Source of the DNA: Clostridiales bacterium
Lineage (GTDB): Bacteria; Bacillota; Clostridia; TANB77; CAG-508
Direction: 5' to 3'
Assembly: GCA_019417465.1 (NCBI GenBank)
Contig: DXVF01000006.1
Span: forward strand, 1-64,000
Length of the DNA stretch: 64,000 bases
Each line of letters opens with the position of its first letter. Positions within the stretch are counted from its first letter, which is position 1. The notes below the pieces were generated by a model that saw only the letters and a list, made by a program, of their open reading frames with translations, had not been told where the DNA came from and searched no databases. Made by a program: the position numbers and the translations under genes. Positions 27,988-36,986 of the stretch are shown piece after piece.

Positions 27988-28107
27988 ATGTTCAAATTTC
28001 TAGCAAAAGTAGCAGAAAAATATGCTAAAACTACAAATACTGCATGTTTTTTAATGGGAATATTACATCAACCAAAAATGCCAGCATCTTTAATAAAAAA
28101 AGACTAA
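27988..28107 (+). CDS. agrD: AgrD cyclic autoinducer peptide precursor
   Basis: A 39-residue precursor after a GGGGGGG ribosome site. It has an amphipathic N-terminal helix (MFKFLAKVAEKYAK), a cysteine at residue 20 and the C-terminal HQPKMPASLIKKD tail typical of clostridial AgrD. The mature signal should be a thiolactone starting at or before this Cys. By comparison with the cleavage point before the xxPxxP tail in known AgrD, the ring probably lies within CFLMGIL. The exact ends cannot be read from sequence. Confidence 0.92.
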   Translation: MFKFLAKVAEKYAKTTNTACFLMGILHQPKMPASLIKKD

Positions 28108-28138
28108 TAAGACTTATAATAATTCTTAAAACTACACA

Positions 28139-28163
28139 AAAAGAAGGCTTTTAGCCTTCTTTT
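28139..28163. terminator. Bidirectional terminator between agrBD and agrC
   Basis: AAAAGAAGGCT pairs with AGCCTTCTTTT across a TTT loop. A-run and T-run lie on both sides, so it can end transcripts from both convergent units; it overlaps the last codons of agrC. Confidence 0.85.
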
Positions 28164-29518
28164 GAATTATTATAATACATTTCGAATTGTTGTCTAAAAT
28201 ATTCGTTATTTTTAGTTGTAAATAAATTTAAATTTTCATTTTTCTTTAGAATTTCTCTCACCTTCCATAAACCAAGACCTGTATTTCCAGGTTTTGATGT
28301 AACTCCTTTATCAAAAATCAAATCTAAATTAACATCTTTATTCTTATATGTATTTTCTATAATTACAACTTGTCTATTTTTATTTTGTTCATTTCTTATA
28401 ATTAAATTTATTACCTTTTCATCACATTCTTTTGTTGCTTCAATAGCATTATCCATTAAGATTCCTAATATTCTAGTAAAATCATAAATTTTTATTTTTA
28501 AAGTATTTAGATCTAGAAATACTTCTAAGTTTATTTTTATTCCTTGTTCATCTGCTTTATGATATTTTGTAGCAAGCACATTATAAATTGCAGGATTATT
28601 AATTAATTCTGGTGTTAATGCAGATAAATTGTTAGTGTTTTGGCAATCTTCTAATAGTTGAGAATAGTAGTTTTTTAGTCCTTCTAAGTCGTTTGTCTGA
28701 ACATATCCACCAATACCAGATACAATATTTGCAAAATCATGCCTAAATGAACGTATATTATCATGTAGAATTGTTAATGTTTTATTATATAGTTTTGTTT
28801 CCTGAAGATTCATTTCTGTTTCTTCTAATTGATTTATTTTAGTAAAACTAATGAAACTTATAATAAAATAAGCAATTAAGATGAAGATATTTAGTAATGT
28901 AACTATTAAAGGTAAATTAGTGCTATAAAAATTAATTAAATAAAATTGTGAAACAATAACAATAATTGCTAAAATGCAATTAGTTAGTACAATAGTTTTA
29001 CTCTTTTTATTCATTGTCTCAAATAGTGCAATATTAAAGTTAAAATGTTTGCATATTTTTGATATTGAATATACACATAAATATATTAGAGATGTTATTG
29101 TTATTCTAAATATAGGAATATTTAATAAGGTATCCCATGTTGTTCCAAATAAGACATAATAGACTTTACTAAATATATATTCTAATAAAATAGTAGTAGA
29201 ATATTGCAAGATTATCGCAAGTAATGCTTTGGTAAAGTCTGTTTTGAATACTTTTATTATTAAAAATAATTTAAAAAGCATAATTAAATAAGTTGCTAAT
29301 GGATTTCCGAAAATAATTCTAATAATAAAACCAATTATAGATAAAAATAATACATATTGTAGATTTTGCTTTTTTGAGCCTTTGAAATTTAATATAGTTG
29401 TAAATAACAACATGCCAATATAAGCATCAATAAAATAAATTGGTATAGATATAATATTAATTAATTCCTCATTTGTGCTAGTTAGCGCAGTCCATACTGC
29501 ATTTAATGTTTCCATCAT
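28151..29518 (-). CDS. agrC: AgrC-like sensor histidine kinase
   Basis: A 455-residue kinase with about six membrane helices in the first ~215 residues, the sensor for the peptide signal. The phospho-acceptor His is in IRSFRHDFANIVSG (~255). The GHKL ATPase has MDNAIEATKECDE (N box, ~355) and TSKPGNTGLGLWKVREIL (G box, ~420). It starts MM after GGAGG inside the 3' end of agrA, a 41-bp overlap that implies translational coupling. Confidence 0.9.
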   Translation of the reverse strand: MMETLNAVWTALTSTNEELINIISIPIYFIDAYIGMLLFTTILNFKGSKKQNLQYVLFLSIIGFIIRIIFGNPLATYLIMLFKLFLIIKVFKTDFTKALLAIILQYSTTILLEYIFSKVYYVLFGTTWDTLLNIPIFRITITSLIYLCVYSISKICKHFNFNIALFETMNKKSKTIVLTNCILAIIVIVSQFYLINFYSTNLPLIVTLLNIFILIAYFIISFISFTKINQLEETEMNLQETKLYNKTLTILHDNIRSFRHDFANIVSGIGGYVQTNDLEGLKNYYSQLLEDCQNTNNLSALTPELINNPAIYNVLATKYHKADEQGIKINLEVFLDLNTLKIKIYDFTRILGILMDNAIEATKECDEKVINLIIRNEQNKNRQVVIIENTYKNKDVNLDLIFDKGVTSKPGNTGLGLWKVREILKKNENLNLFTTKNNEYFRQQFEMYYNNSKEG

Positions 29519-30215
29519 GATTTAAAACCTCCATTAATTCGTTTTTATATTTAGGACCAATAAAACATTTGCTGCTTGAGCTGTTAAACAATATCGTGTT
29601 ATTACTAGTCTGTAAATCGGTTATTTTGTGAATATTTGCTATATAAGATTTATGACATCTTACAAAATTTGCTGGAAGTAAATTAGCAATTTTATTAAAA
29701 GAGCTATAAACTTCATACTCACGATAATCAGTATGAAAAACTAATTTCATACCATCTTTTTTTATATAGCTAATTGTATCTAAATTAATAATAGTATTTT
29801 TATTATCGATTTTTATAAAATTATTTGGCTTTAGTGAAATGTCTTCAAATAATCGTAGTACAGTAGCTTCTAATCTTTCTAGTGTTATAGGTTTAGACAA
29901 ATAATCGAAGGTTTTGTATTTATATGCAACTAAGCCATATTCTAAATGACCAGTTGTAAAAATAAAATAAATCGACTTATTTTTCTTTCTAATTATATCT
30001 GCTACTTCTAATCCAGACATATTAGATTTCAAATCGATATCTAATAATAAGACATCAACTTTATTATTAGATACATATTCAACTATCTTGTCAGACTTTG
30101 TAGAAGTAAAGATAACTTGAGCATCTAAATCATTTTTTATAAAAATAGATTCTAATATTCTGTTTAACTTTGATAGAATAATATTGTTGTCATCGCATAA
30201 AACGAAATTTAACAT
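29478..30215 (-). CDS. agrA: AgrA-like LytTR response regulator
   Basis: A 245-residue response regulator. The receiver domain has VLCDDNN near the start, the phospho-acceptor in LLLDIDLKSNMSGLE (~57) and FDYLSKPI (~105). The C-terminal LytTR DNA-binding domain contains IKKDGMKLVFHTDYREYEV and RCHKSYIANIHKITDL. I start it at 30215, where GGAGAG lies upstream. It is expected to regulate the agr operon and other genes after AgrC phosphorylates it. Confidence 0.92.
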   Translation of the reverse strand: MLNFVLCDDNNIILSKLNRILESIFIKNDLDAQVIFTSTKSDKIVEYVSNNKVDVLLLDIDLKSNMSGLEVADIIRKKNKSIYFIFTTGHLEYGLVAYKYKTFDYLSKPITLERLEATVLRLFEDISLKPNNFIKIDNKNTIINLDTISYIKKDGMKLVFHTDYREYEVYSSFNKIANLLPANFVRCHKSYIANIHKITDLQTSNNTILFNSSSSKCFIGPKYKNELMEVLNHDGNIKCSMDCAN

Positions 30216-30310
30216 ATAACTCTCCTGTATATAAAAATTTATCAAATGAAAATACTTAAAAATTCGACAAAAGACAAAAAATTACCTGATATTTCCAATT
30301 AACTTTAAAC

Positions 30311-30339
30311 AATATAATCTAAAAATGTCAAATTGTCAA
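30311..30339 (-). promoter_or_regulatory. Sigma-A promoter for agrA-agrC
   Basis: On the minus strand a perfect TTGACA (30334-30339) is followed 17 bp later by TATATT (30311-30316), about 95 bp before agrA. Confidence 0.75.
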
Positions 30340-30506
30340 GGTTAATTTTATTAACGACCACAAAATGTCGAAATGTGAAAAGGCTGCAATGCATAGATAT
30401 AGCTGTTTTTGACGTGAAAAATAAAAATTAATAATTTTATATAAACTATTGTAATAAAATGGTAAAATATGATATTATCATATAAAATAAATTAAGGAGG
30501 AAAATT

Positions 30507-31286
30507 ATGCCTACTAATGTAAATGTTAAATTAATAAAAAAAGAACAATTAAAGCCAGATATTTTAAAATTTACATGTGAATCAAAAGAAATATCTAATA
30601 GTGCAAAGCCAGGTCAATTTGTAGAAATAAAGGTTTCTGAGAGCTATGAACCTTTTTTAAGAAGACCAATAAGTATCTATAATGTAGATAAAGATAACAA
30701 TTTATTTGAATTTATTTTTCAAATAAAAGGAAGGGGAACTAACTTCTTATCTAATATAAAAGAAGGCTGGTTTATAGATATAATAGGTCCGATTGGAAAT
30801 GGTGTTTTTGAAATAAAGGATTATAAAAATATAGCTATTATAGGTGGAGGTATAGGAATATTTCCTTTGTATGAATTAACAAAAGAGGCAAAAGGACATG
30901 CAAATACAAATGTATATTTAGGATTTAGAAATAAGGATTTTGTTGTTTTAGAAGATAAATTTAGAGAAGTATCTACAAATTTAACTATAACTACAGATGA
31001 TGGTAGTTATGGAGAAAGTGGATTTGCAATTAATTATTTAGAAAAAGATTTAGAAGCAAAAAATATAGATGCAATTTATGCTTGTGGTCCACTTCCAATG
31101 CTAAAGGCAATAAAAAAGCTTGCAGAAGATAAAAAAATATTTTGCCAAATATCTTTAGAACAAAGAATGGCATGTGGAGTTGGAGCATGTATGGGATGTT
31201 CAGTAAAATTAGCTACAGAGCAAGTTAATTATGCGAGAGTATGTAAAGATGGTCCTGTATTTGATAGTGATGCAGTAGAAATATAA
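30507..31286 (+). CDS. pyrK: PyrK, electron-transfer subunit of dihydroorotate dehydrogenase B
   Basis: A 259-residue FAD and 2Fe-2S protein. The FAD domain has FLRRPISIYNV (~50), the NAD-binding part has AIIGGGIGIFPLYEL (~110), and the Fe-S loop is CGVGACMGCSVK with a last Cys in YARVC (~225-250). It passes electrons from PyrD to NAD+. It is co-directional with pyrD, 23 bp apart. Confidence 0.94.
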   Translation: MPTNVNVKLIKKEQLKPDILKFTCESKEISNSAKPGQFVEIKVSESYEPFLRRPISIYNVDKDNNLFEFIFQIKGRGTNFLSNIKEGWFIDIIGPIGNGVFEIKDYKNIAIIGGGIGIFPLYELTKEAKGHANTNVYLGFRNKDFVVLEDKFREVSTNLTITTDDGSYGESGFAINYLEKDLEAKNIDAIYACGPLPMLKAIKKLAEDKKIFCQISLEQRMACGVGACMGCSVKLATEQVNYARVCKDGPVFDSDAVEI

Positions 31287-31309
31287 GATAATAAAGGAGG
31301 TAGATTATT

Positions 31310-32218
31310 TTGAATACTGAAGTTGATTTTGCAGGAATAAAAATGAAAAATCCAGTTACAGTTGCTTCTGGAACTTTTGGATACGGAATGGAATATTCAG
31401 AATTTTTTGATTTAAATAAATTAGGTGGTATAATTACAAAAGGTACATCTTTAAAACCAAGACCAGGAAACAAACCACCAAGAGTTTGTGAAACATCAGG
31501 TGGAATGATAAATGCTATAGGACTTCAAAATCCAGGTGTTGAATATGCTATGGAATATTTATTACCAAATCTTAGAAAATATGATACAGCAATAATTGTA
31601 AATGCTATTGGAAGTTCATTAGATGAATATGTAGAATTAGCAAGAATATTAAATAAAGCAGATATTGATGGGGTAGAACTTAATTTGTCTTGTCCAAATG
31701 TAAAGCAAGGATGTTTAGCTTTTGGTACAACATATGAAGGTGTAAAGGAAGTAACAAGTGCTGCTAGAAAAGTTTTAGATAAACCACTTATAGTAAAATT
31801 AAGCCCAAATGTTACAGATATAACTCTTACTGCAAAAGGTGCAGAAGATGCTGGTGCAGATGCTATATCTTTAATTAATACTTTTACAGCAATGGTTATA
31901 GATATAAATACAAGGAAACCAGTTTTAGGAAATAATACAGGAGGATTATCAGGACCAGCTATAAAACCAATTGCTGTTAGAATGGTATATCAAGCTGCAA
32001 ATGCAGTAAAAATACCAGTTATGGGACTTGGTGGAATAATGACAGGTGATGATGCAATTGAATTTATGTTAGCAGGAGCAAAAACGGTTTCTGTTGGAAC
32101 AGGTAATTTTTATACTCCAGATACAAGTATAAAAGTTGTTGAAGGAATAGAAGATTATATGAGAAGAAAAAATATAAATGATATAAATGAAATAATTGGA
32201 ACTGTTCAAATGAATTAA
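31310..32218 (+). CDS. pyrD: PyrD, dihydroorotate dehydrogenase type 1B
   Basis: A 302-residue FMN TIM-barrel enzyme of pyrimidine synthesis. It shows VASGTFGYGMEY, GTSLKPRPGN, the active-site Cys in ELNLSCPNVKQGC (~128), VKLSPN (the FMN lysine) and GLGGIMTGDDA. The class 1B fold pairs with PyrK. The TTG start follows AAGGAGG. Confidence 0.95.
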   Translation: MNTEVDFAGIKMKNPVTVASGTFGYGMEYSEFFDLNKLGGIITKGTSLKPRPGNKPPRVCETSGGMINAIGLQNPGVEYAMEYLLPNLRKYDTAIIVNAIGSSLDEYVELARILNKADIDGVELNLSCPNVKQGCLAFGTTYEGVKEVTSAARKVLDKPLIVKLSPNVTDITLTAKGAEDAGADAISLINTFTAMVIDINTRKPVLGNNTGGLSGPAIKPIAVRMVYQAANAVKIPVMGLGGIMTGDDAIEFMLAGAKTVSVGTGNFYTPDTSIKVVEGIEDYMRRKNINDINEIIGTVQMN

Positions 32219-32228
32219 AACAATAAAA

Positions 32229-32270
32229 AATAAAGAAACATTTTTATAAAAATGTTTCTTTATTTTTTAT
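32229..32270. terminator. Bidirectional terminator between pyrD and the 32267 gene
   Basis: AATAAAGAAACATTTTT pairs with AAAAATGTTTCTTTATT over a 2-3 nt loop, with T-runs in both directions. Confidence 0.85.
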
Positions 32271-32788
32271 CTATCATCCCTATCAAATCCAGTTGCTTCT
32301 TTTTGCTTTGGTTGGGATTTGTTAGTATATTTTATTTTGCTTCTATTTTTAGAATAATTGGTACTAGTAGTAGGTTGATCTAATAAATTAATAGCTTCTG
32401 CAGCGTATTTGTGTAAGTCATAATCAGGTGGAATTGTTTTATTATCAATAGGAATATCGATATTATCATCAATATCAATATGTTGTGGTTGTGGTCTAGG
32501 TTGCTGTTTAGGTGTGACTGGCTTTGATTGTTGCTTTACTTTACTGTCTTTAGTCTTTTTGTTTGGTGAAGTATTTTCGGTAGGTGAATCGTTTAATAAA
32601 GCAAGCGCTTCACGAATATCTTTATTTACTTGTTTTGCTTTTTTTTCTGCCTCAATTTTTTCTGCTTCAGCTTTTTGAGCATCTTGTTGTTGCTTCTTTT
32701 CTACTGTAACAATCTCTCCATCATCTGATCTAGTTAATTTATTTTTTCCTTGTCCTCTAAAATTATCTAAAAAATCTCTTATACCCAT
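32267..32788 (-). CDS. Unknown low-complexity acidic/basic protein
   Basis: A 173-residue protein. The N-terminus MGIRDFLDNFRGQGKNK is followed by a KKQQQDAQKAEAEKIEAEKKAK coiled stretch in pieces, a proline/glutamine-rich middle (VTPKQQPRPQPQ), an aspartate-rich segment (DIDDNIDIPID) and a basic tail. No enzyme motif or membrane segment is visible. The composition suggests a disordered scaffolding or cytoskeletal-interaction protein, which is a guess. The ATG is preceded by AAGGAGAT. Confidence 0.6.
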   Translation of the reverse strand: MGIRDFLDNFRGQGKNKLTRSDDGEIVTVEKKQQQDAQKAEAEKIEAEKKAKQVNKDIREALALLNDSPTENTSPNKKTKDSKVKQQSKPVTPKQQPRPQPQHIDIDDNIDIPIDNKTIPPDYDLHKYAAEAINLLDQPTTSTNYSKNRSKIKYTNKSQPKQKEATGFDRDDR

Positions 32789-32886
32789 AATCTTAATCTC
32801 CTTTAAATATTATACTTAATTATACCATATTTACATAAAAATGTAAATATATTACAAAAAAATTCAAGAAGATTTTCTGTAAAAAA

Positions 32887-33127
32887 GTTATAATTTACAG
32901 CCTGTTTTTAAGTAAAGTTAAAATGTTACCGCATAGCCAATTGTTTGATATATATTTTTTAAAATCAATCTTGAAGCGTGGCGGGTGAGTGGTAGGAATT
33001 AGTTTTATACCACGCAGTTTAGGTAGAAAAGTAAGATAGTGTGTACCATCGGCGATTGGTTTTAAAAAATATATATCAAACAATTGGCTATGCTAGTATG
33101 TGTTTTTTAATGACTGTGAATTGTAAC
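32887..33127. repeat. ~240-bp palindromic element family, copy 1 of 3
   Basis: The outer ends GTTATAATTTACAG and CTGTGAATTGTAAC are inverted. An inner, near-perfect ~30-bp inverted arm (starting GCCAATTGTTTGATA) flanks a ~95-nt core, which begins CAATCTTGAAGCGTGGCGGG and contains a CCACGC complement and CCATCGGCGATT. The copies at 40562 and 51360 keep the core almost unchanged but vary the arms in a compensated way. The core may be a structured RNA; the whole unit resembles a MITE. It fills most of the 428-bp gap between the 32267 gene and the deacetylase gene. Confidence 0.8.
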
Positions 33128-33216
33128 ATAAAAAACTTTGCATTATGCGATACATATATTTATATAAATAGTAATATATATTTATTATGAGTTAGAAGAT
33201 AAAGGAGAATGTTAAA

Positions 33217-34053
33217 ATGAGAAGAATTCATAAAATTATTATCTATACAATAAGTATTACTTGTATATTTGTATTTACATTTAGTGTAGCAAACTTAAAT
33301 AAAATTAGAGATACTAATCAAGTTATACAAACAAGTTCTACAATTCAAAATATAGATGGGTTAAGTAATAAAAAAATTGGTTGGGGAATAAAAAGAAACG
33401 ATAATCATGACCAACCAGATGTGGGAACTACTAATAAACAGATATTAGATAAATATGAAGGATATTCTATAGGTAATAAAGATTCAAAAAAAGTATATTT
33501 AACATTTGATGAAGGATATGAAGCAGGATATACAGAAAAAATATTGGAGGTATTAAAACAAAATGAGGTAAAGGCTACTTTTTTTATTACAGCACATTAT
33601 GTAAACACACAGCCGGAATTAGTACAAAAAATGATAGATGATGGACATATAATAGGAAACCATACAGTAAATCATAAAAGTATGCCAGATTTAGATATAG
33701 ACACTATAAAAAAAGAAGTTATGAATTTGCATACATCAATTTTTGAAAAATATAATTATGAAATGAAATATCTAAGACCACCAATGGGGGAATATAGTGA
33801 AAAAACAGTAGCATATACAAAAAGTTTAGGATATACAACCGTAATGTGGAGTTTTGCTTATGATGATTGGGATGAACAAAAGCAAGGAAGAGAAGATTAT
33901 GCAAAACAAAAAATATTAGATAATGTGCATAATGGTGCAATTATTTTGCTACATGGAAATTCTAAAGACAATACTAAGGTATTAGATTATTGTATAAAAG
34001 AAATAAAGAAAATGGGATATGAATTTAAAAGTTTAGATGAATTTGAAAAATAG
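33217..34053 (+). CDS. pdaA: PdaA-type polysaccharide deacetylase
   Basis: A 278-residue exported deacetylase: membrane anchor/signal at residues 6-26, linker to ~85, then a NodB domain with YLTFDEGYEAGYTEKIL (metal-binding Asp), FFITAHYV, GNHTVNHKSMP (two metal His) and RPPMGEYSE. The TFDEGYE variant is typical of PdaA, which makes muramic delta-lactam in spore cortex. It is monocistronic, after a strong AAAGGAGA site. Confidence 0.88.
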   Translation: MRRIHKIIIYTISITCIFVFTFSVANLNKIRDTNQVIQTSSTIQNIDGLSNKKIGWGIKRNDNHDQPDVGTTNKQILDKYEGYSIGNKDSKKVYLTFDEGYEAGYTEKILEVLKQNEVKATFFITAHYVNTQPELVQKMIDDGHIIGNHTVNHKSMPDLDIDTIKKEVMNLHTSIFEKYNYEMKYLRPPMGEYSEKTVAYTKSLGYTTVMWSFAYDDWDEQKQGREDYAKQKILDNVHNGAIILLHGNSKDNTKVLDYCIKEIKKMGYEFKSLDEFEK

Positions 34054-34158
34054 TTAGGTGATAAAACAGGTTTCAAAGAGATAAATTTGTAGTTTATATT
34101 AATCTAATTATAAATAAATTTGATATTCAATTAATTTACAAAAAAGGAGAGTAAAAAT

Positions 34159-34455
34159 TTGAGACAGAATAAGAAGAAAAATAAAACTAGTAGACTAGAT
34201 AAGGTTTTAGAAATGCCAAAAGAAATTACTTCAAATGAACCTAAAATTACAATTTTAGGTTTTAATCAGATGTTAATTGAAAATTATAAAGGTATATTAG
34301 AATATCAAGAATTTTTTATTAGACTTAATACATATATTGGAATTATAAATATTAATGGTTTTAATTTAAACTTAAGTGAAATGACTACAGATGATATCTT
34401 AATAACTGGCAAGATAGAAAGTGTAGATTTTGAAAGCATTGAAGATGAGGATTAA
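34159..34455 (+). CDS. yqfC: YqfC sporulation protein
   Basis: A 98-residue protein of the YqfC family, with a basic start followed by ITILGFNQMLIENYKGILEY and ILITGKIESVDFE near the C-terminus. In spore-formers yqfC lies directly before yqfD, as here. It is associated with sigma-E sporulation regulons. A TTG start follows AAAGGAGAG. Confidence 0.88.
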   Translation: MRQNKKKNKTSRLDKVLEMPKEITSNEPKITILGFNQMLIENYKGILEYQEFFIRLNTYIGIININGFNLNLSEMTTDDILITGKIESVDFESIEDED

Positions 34456-34548
34456 CCCAGGTAGGAACGGAAAATTTGGGTCGATTCATTAGTAAAGTTA
34501 ATAAATTAAATTTTATGATATGCCCCAAATTATCTGTCCGTGCTTGGG
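34456..34548 (+). other. Imperfect inverted repeat between yqfC and yqfD
   Basis: CCCAGGTAGG…AATTTGGG (34456-34480) pairs with the inverted arm 34524-34548 (CCCAAATTATC…CTTGGG). About 22 of 25 positions pair, counting G-U. The hairpin begins right after the yqfC stop and ends just before the yqfD ribosome site, so it could affect coupling of the two genes. Confidence 0.55.
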
Positions 34549-34565
34549 CTAAAGGAGGAATAAAC

Positions 34566-35750
34566 TTGTATATAAAGATATTACTAAATTATATATTAGG
34601 ATATGTTAATATTGTTGTAGAGGGATTTTTTACAGAAAGATTTATAAATATATGTATGAGTAAAGATATATTCTTATTTAATATAAAAAGAGATAAATCG
34701 ACTATTATCTATGCAAATGTAGGAATACATGATTTTAAAAATGTAGCTCGCATTGCTAAACAAACAAAATGCAAGTTAAAGATAAAAAAGAAAAGTGGTT
34801 TGCCTTTTATTTTTAATAGATACAGGAAAAGAAAATTTTTTGTGGGAGCTTTGGCTATAATTATATGTATGGTAATATATTTATCTAATTTCATATGGAA
34901 TATAGAAATTGAAGGAACAGATAAAATTGATTCAAATGAGCTTATGCAAACAATTAATAATGAAGGGTTAACTATAGGAAAATTAAAGAGTAAAGTAGAT
35001 TTAAAAAGTATAATAAATAAGATAAGATTAGATAGACCAGATATTGCATGGATAGGTATTGATTTAAAAGGGACAAATGCAATTGTAAGAGTTGTAACAG
35101 CTGATTCTAAACCAGAAATTATAGAAGAAGATGAATATTGTAATATTATTTCTGATAAGGATGCATGTATAATAAAAGTTAATGCACAAAATGGAACACC
35201 ATTAGTAAAAGAAGGGGATGTTATAAAATCAGGAACACCACTAATCGGAGGATGGATGGAAGGAAAATATACAGGAACTAGATATGTACATGCAGAAGGC
35301 ACAGTAGAAGCGAAAGTATGGTATTCTCATAAAGAAAGGGTTTATTTAAAACAGATAGAAAGAGTAAGAACAGGAAATGAAGAGAAAAAATTAACAATAA
35401 ATATAAATAATTTTGAAATAAATTTATATAAAAAGCTTTCAAAATTTGAAAATTATGATACAATAAAGGAGGAAAAAAAATTGAAACTATTTTCCAATCT
35501 TTATTTACCAGCAGGAATTACATTAAGTAATAATTATGAAGTAGTAAATAATGATGTGATTTATAGCCTAGATGAAGCAAAGGAAATAGGTATTAATAAA
35601 TCAAAACAAGAATTAGATAAAAACTTAGAAAATAAAGAAAATTTATTAAATACATATATTAATACATATCCAGGAGAGGAATATGTTGATATAGAAGTTA
35701 TATATGAAGTAAGAGAAACAATTGGTACTAAAGAAAAAATAGTATTCTGA
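34566..35750 (+). CDS. yqfD: YqfD sporulation protein
   Basis: A 394-residue YqfD protein. The start TTG at 34566 follows AAAGGAGG; an earlier TTG at 34476 would run through the hairpin. It opens YIKILLNYILGYVNIVVEG, with a membrane helix at ~90-110 (VGALAIIICMVIYLSNFIW) and a large external domain with IAWIGIDLKGTNAIVRVV and KEGDVIKSGTPLIGGW. It is associated with sporulation. It is followed directly by the 35764 gene. Confidence 0.9.
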   Translation: MYIKILLNYILGYVNIVVEGFFTERFINICMSKDIFLFNIKRDKSTIIYANVGIHDFKNVARIAKQTKCKLKIKKKSGLPFIFNRYRKRKFFVGALAIIICMVIYLSNFIWNIEIEGTDKIDSNELMQTINNEGLTIGKLKSKVDLKSIINKIRLDRPDIAWIGIDLKGTNAIVRVVTADSKPEIIEEDEYCNIISDKDACIIKVNAQNGTPLVKEGDVIKSGTPLIGGWMEGKYTGTRYVHAEGTVEAKVWYSHKERVYLKQIERVRTGNEEKKLTININNFEINLYKKLSKFENYDTIKEEKKLKLFSNLYLPAGITLSNNYEVVNNDVIYSLDEAKEIGINKSKQELDKNLENKENLLNTYINTYPGEEYVDIEVIYEVRETIGTKEKIVF

Positions 35751-35763
35751 AAGGATGGGGTAT

Positions 35764-36969
35764 ATGGAAGGAAGAAGTCTTAGAGTATATAATACAGAAA
35801 GAACATTTTTTTCTAAAATTACAAATACTATAACAAAATTATTAATGCCTACTAAAGTAGGTATTAATGGAGTTTTAATTTCAATAAAAAGAAATAACTT
35901 ATTAAAAGCATATGAAAATTTTGCGTTAAATAGCAATTTAGAAGAAGAAAAAAGAGAAACTCTTTCAAAAAAGTATGAAGATGTTTATACTTTATATTTA
36001 GATGCAATTGATAGAAATATTGTGGATTCTATATATAAAAAAGTTAAAAATAATACAGCTACAGATTTTGAAAAAGATGCACTTTCCAGATATTATTTAA
36101 TAGTTCATTTAAAAGAAAATGACTATACAGAATATAAATATAGAAAACAAAAATATTTATTAGAATTAGATTATCAAACTGTTTTAGATTCTGATAAAGA
36201 AAAATTAACTCAAAAGTATAAGAAGTTTTATTGTTATAAAATGGAAAATATTTATAAAGGTATATTAAAATATTATTCAATAAGACTTGCAGATAATTTA
36301 ACACCAGGGGCAAAAGATGAAATATATAACAAAATATTTGCAACACTTGAAGAATATATAGTAAATATTTTGCCACTTAAATTTAAAGACAATAGTACAG
36401 AATTATATAAAGAAATTATTGAGGAATATGAAGGATTTGAAAAATATACAGTTGGTAAATTAGATCAAAATGAAATAATAGAAAAAAATATGATTTTATT
36501 AGGAATAAGCAGAAGACTATTTACACATAGTTTGCCATTAATAGTAGCAGAACAATGCTATATTAAATTATTAAAAGATGTTAGAAGTTTGATTGTAGAT
36601 ACAAGAATTATAAAAAAACAAGAAAAAGCTTATAGTCTATTAATAAAATTAATTGAAGAATATAATGTAAAATTATTATCTACAAAAGTGTATTGGGACA
36701 AGCCAAGCTTAAGACAAGAATATAGAAAATTCTGGGATAAATACAAGCAATTAGAATATTTAAAAAATGAAGATGAAGAAAAATATCTTAAAGAAAAAGA
36801 AAGTTTATTTATCACAAGTGATTTGAAACAAGTATTAAAAAATGAAAATAAATATTTTAAGATAATCAAGTTTTATAAAAATAAATTAGTAGAATTAGGA
36901 GTTATGAGAGAATTAAAAAATTCTTGTACTTCCTATGTAGGAACATTTATAAAACAAAGAGTTCGTTAA
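35764..36969 (+). CDS. Unknown 401-residue helical protein
   Basis: I do not recognise this protein. I start it at 35764 because AAGGATGGGG overlaps the earlier ATG. It is almost all alpha-helical by composition (K/E/L/Y-rich), with no Cys motif, P-loop or membrane segment. It sits between yqfD and ybeY where many Firmicutes have phoH; it has no PhoH Walker motifs, so it is not that gene. It probably shares a transcript with yqfC-yqfD-ybeY. Confidence 0.6.
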   Translation: MEGRSLRVYNTERTFFSKITNTITKLLMPTKVGINGVLISIKRNNLLKAYENFALNSNLEEEKRETLSKKYEDVYTLYLDAIDRNIVDSIYKKVKNNTATDFEKDALSRYYLIVHLKENDYTEYKYRKQKYLLELDYQTVLDSDKEKLTQKYKKFYCYKMENIYKGILKYYSIRLADNLTPGAKDEIYNKIFATLEEYIVNILPLKFKDNSTELYKEIIEEYEGFEKYTVGKLDQNEIIEKNMILLGISRRLFTHSLPLIVAEQCYIKLLKDVRSLIVDTRIIKKQEKAYSLLIKLIEEYNVKLLSTKVYWDKPSLRQEYRKFWDKYKQLEYLKNEDEEKYLKEKESLFITSDLKQVLKNENKYFKIIKFYKNKLVELGVMRELKNSCTSYVGTFIKQRVR

Positions 36970-36986
36970 ATACGAAAGGAAACAAT

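Noticed and set aside
32895..33083. 62-residue open frame on the minus strand
   Set aside because: It lies inside copy 1 of the palindromic element, whose two arms it spans; not present as a frame in the other copies.
34709..35302. 197-residue open frame on the minus strand
   Set aside because: Antisense shadow of yqfD; codon use and lack of a ribosome site argue against it.
35755..36969. PhoH-like identity for the gene between yqfD and ybeY
   Set aside because: The position would suit phoH, but there is no Walker A/B motif in the translated protein.
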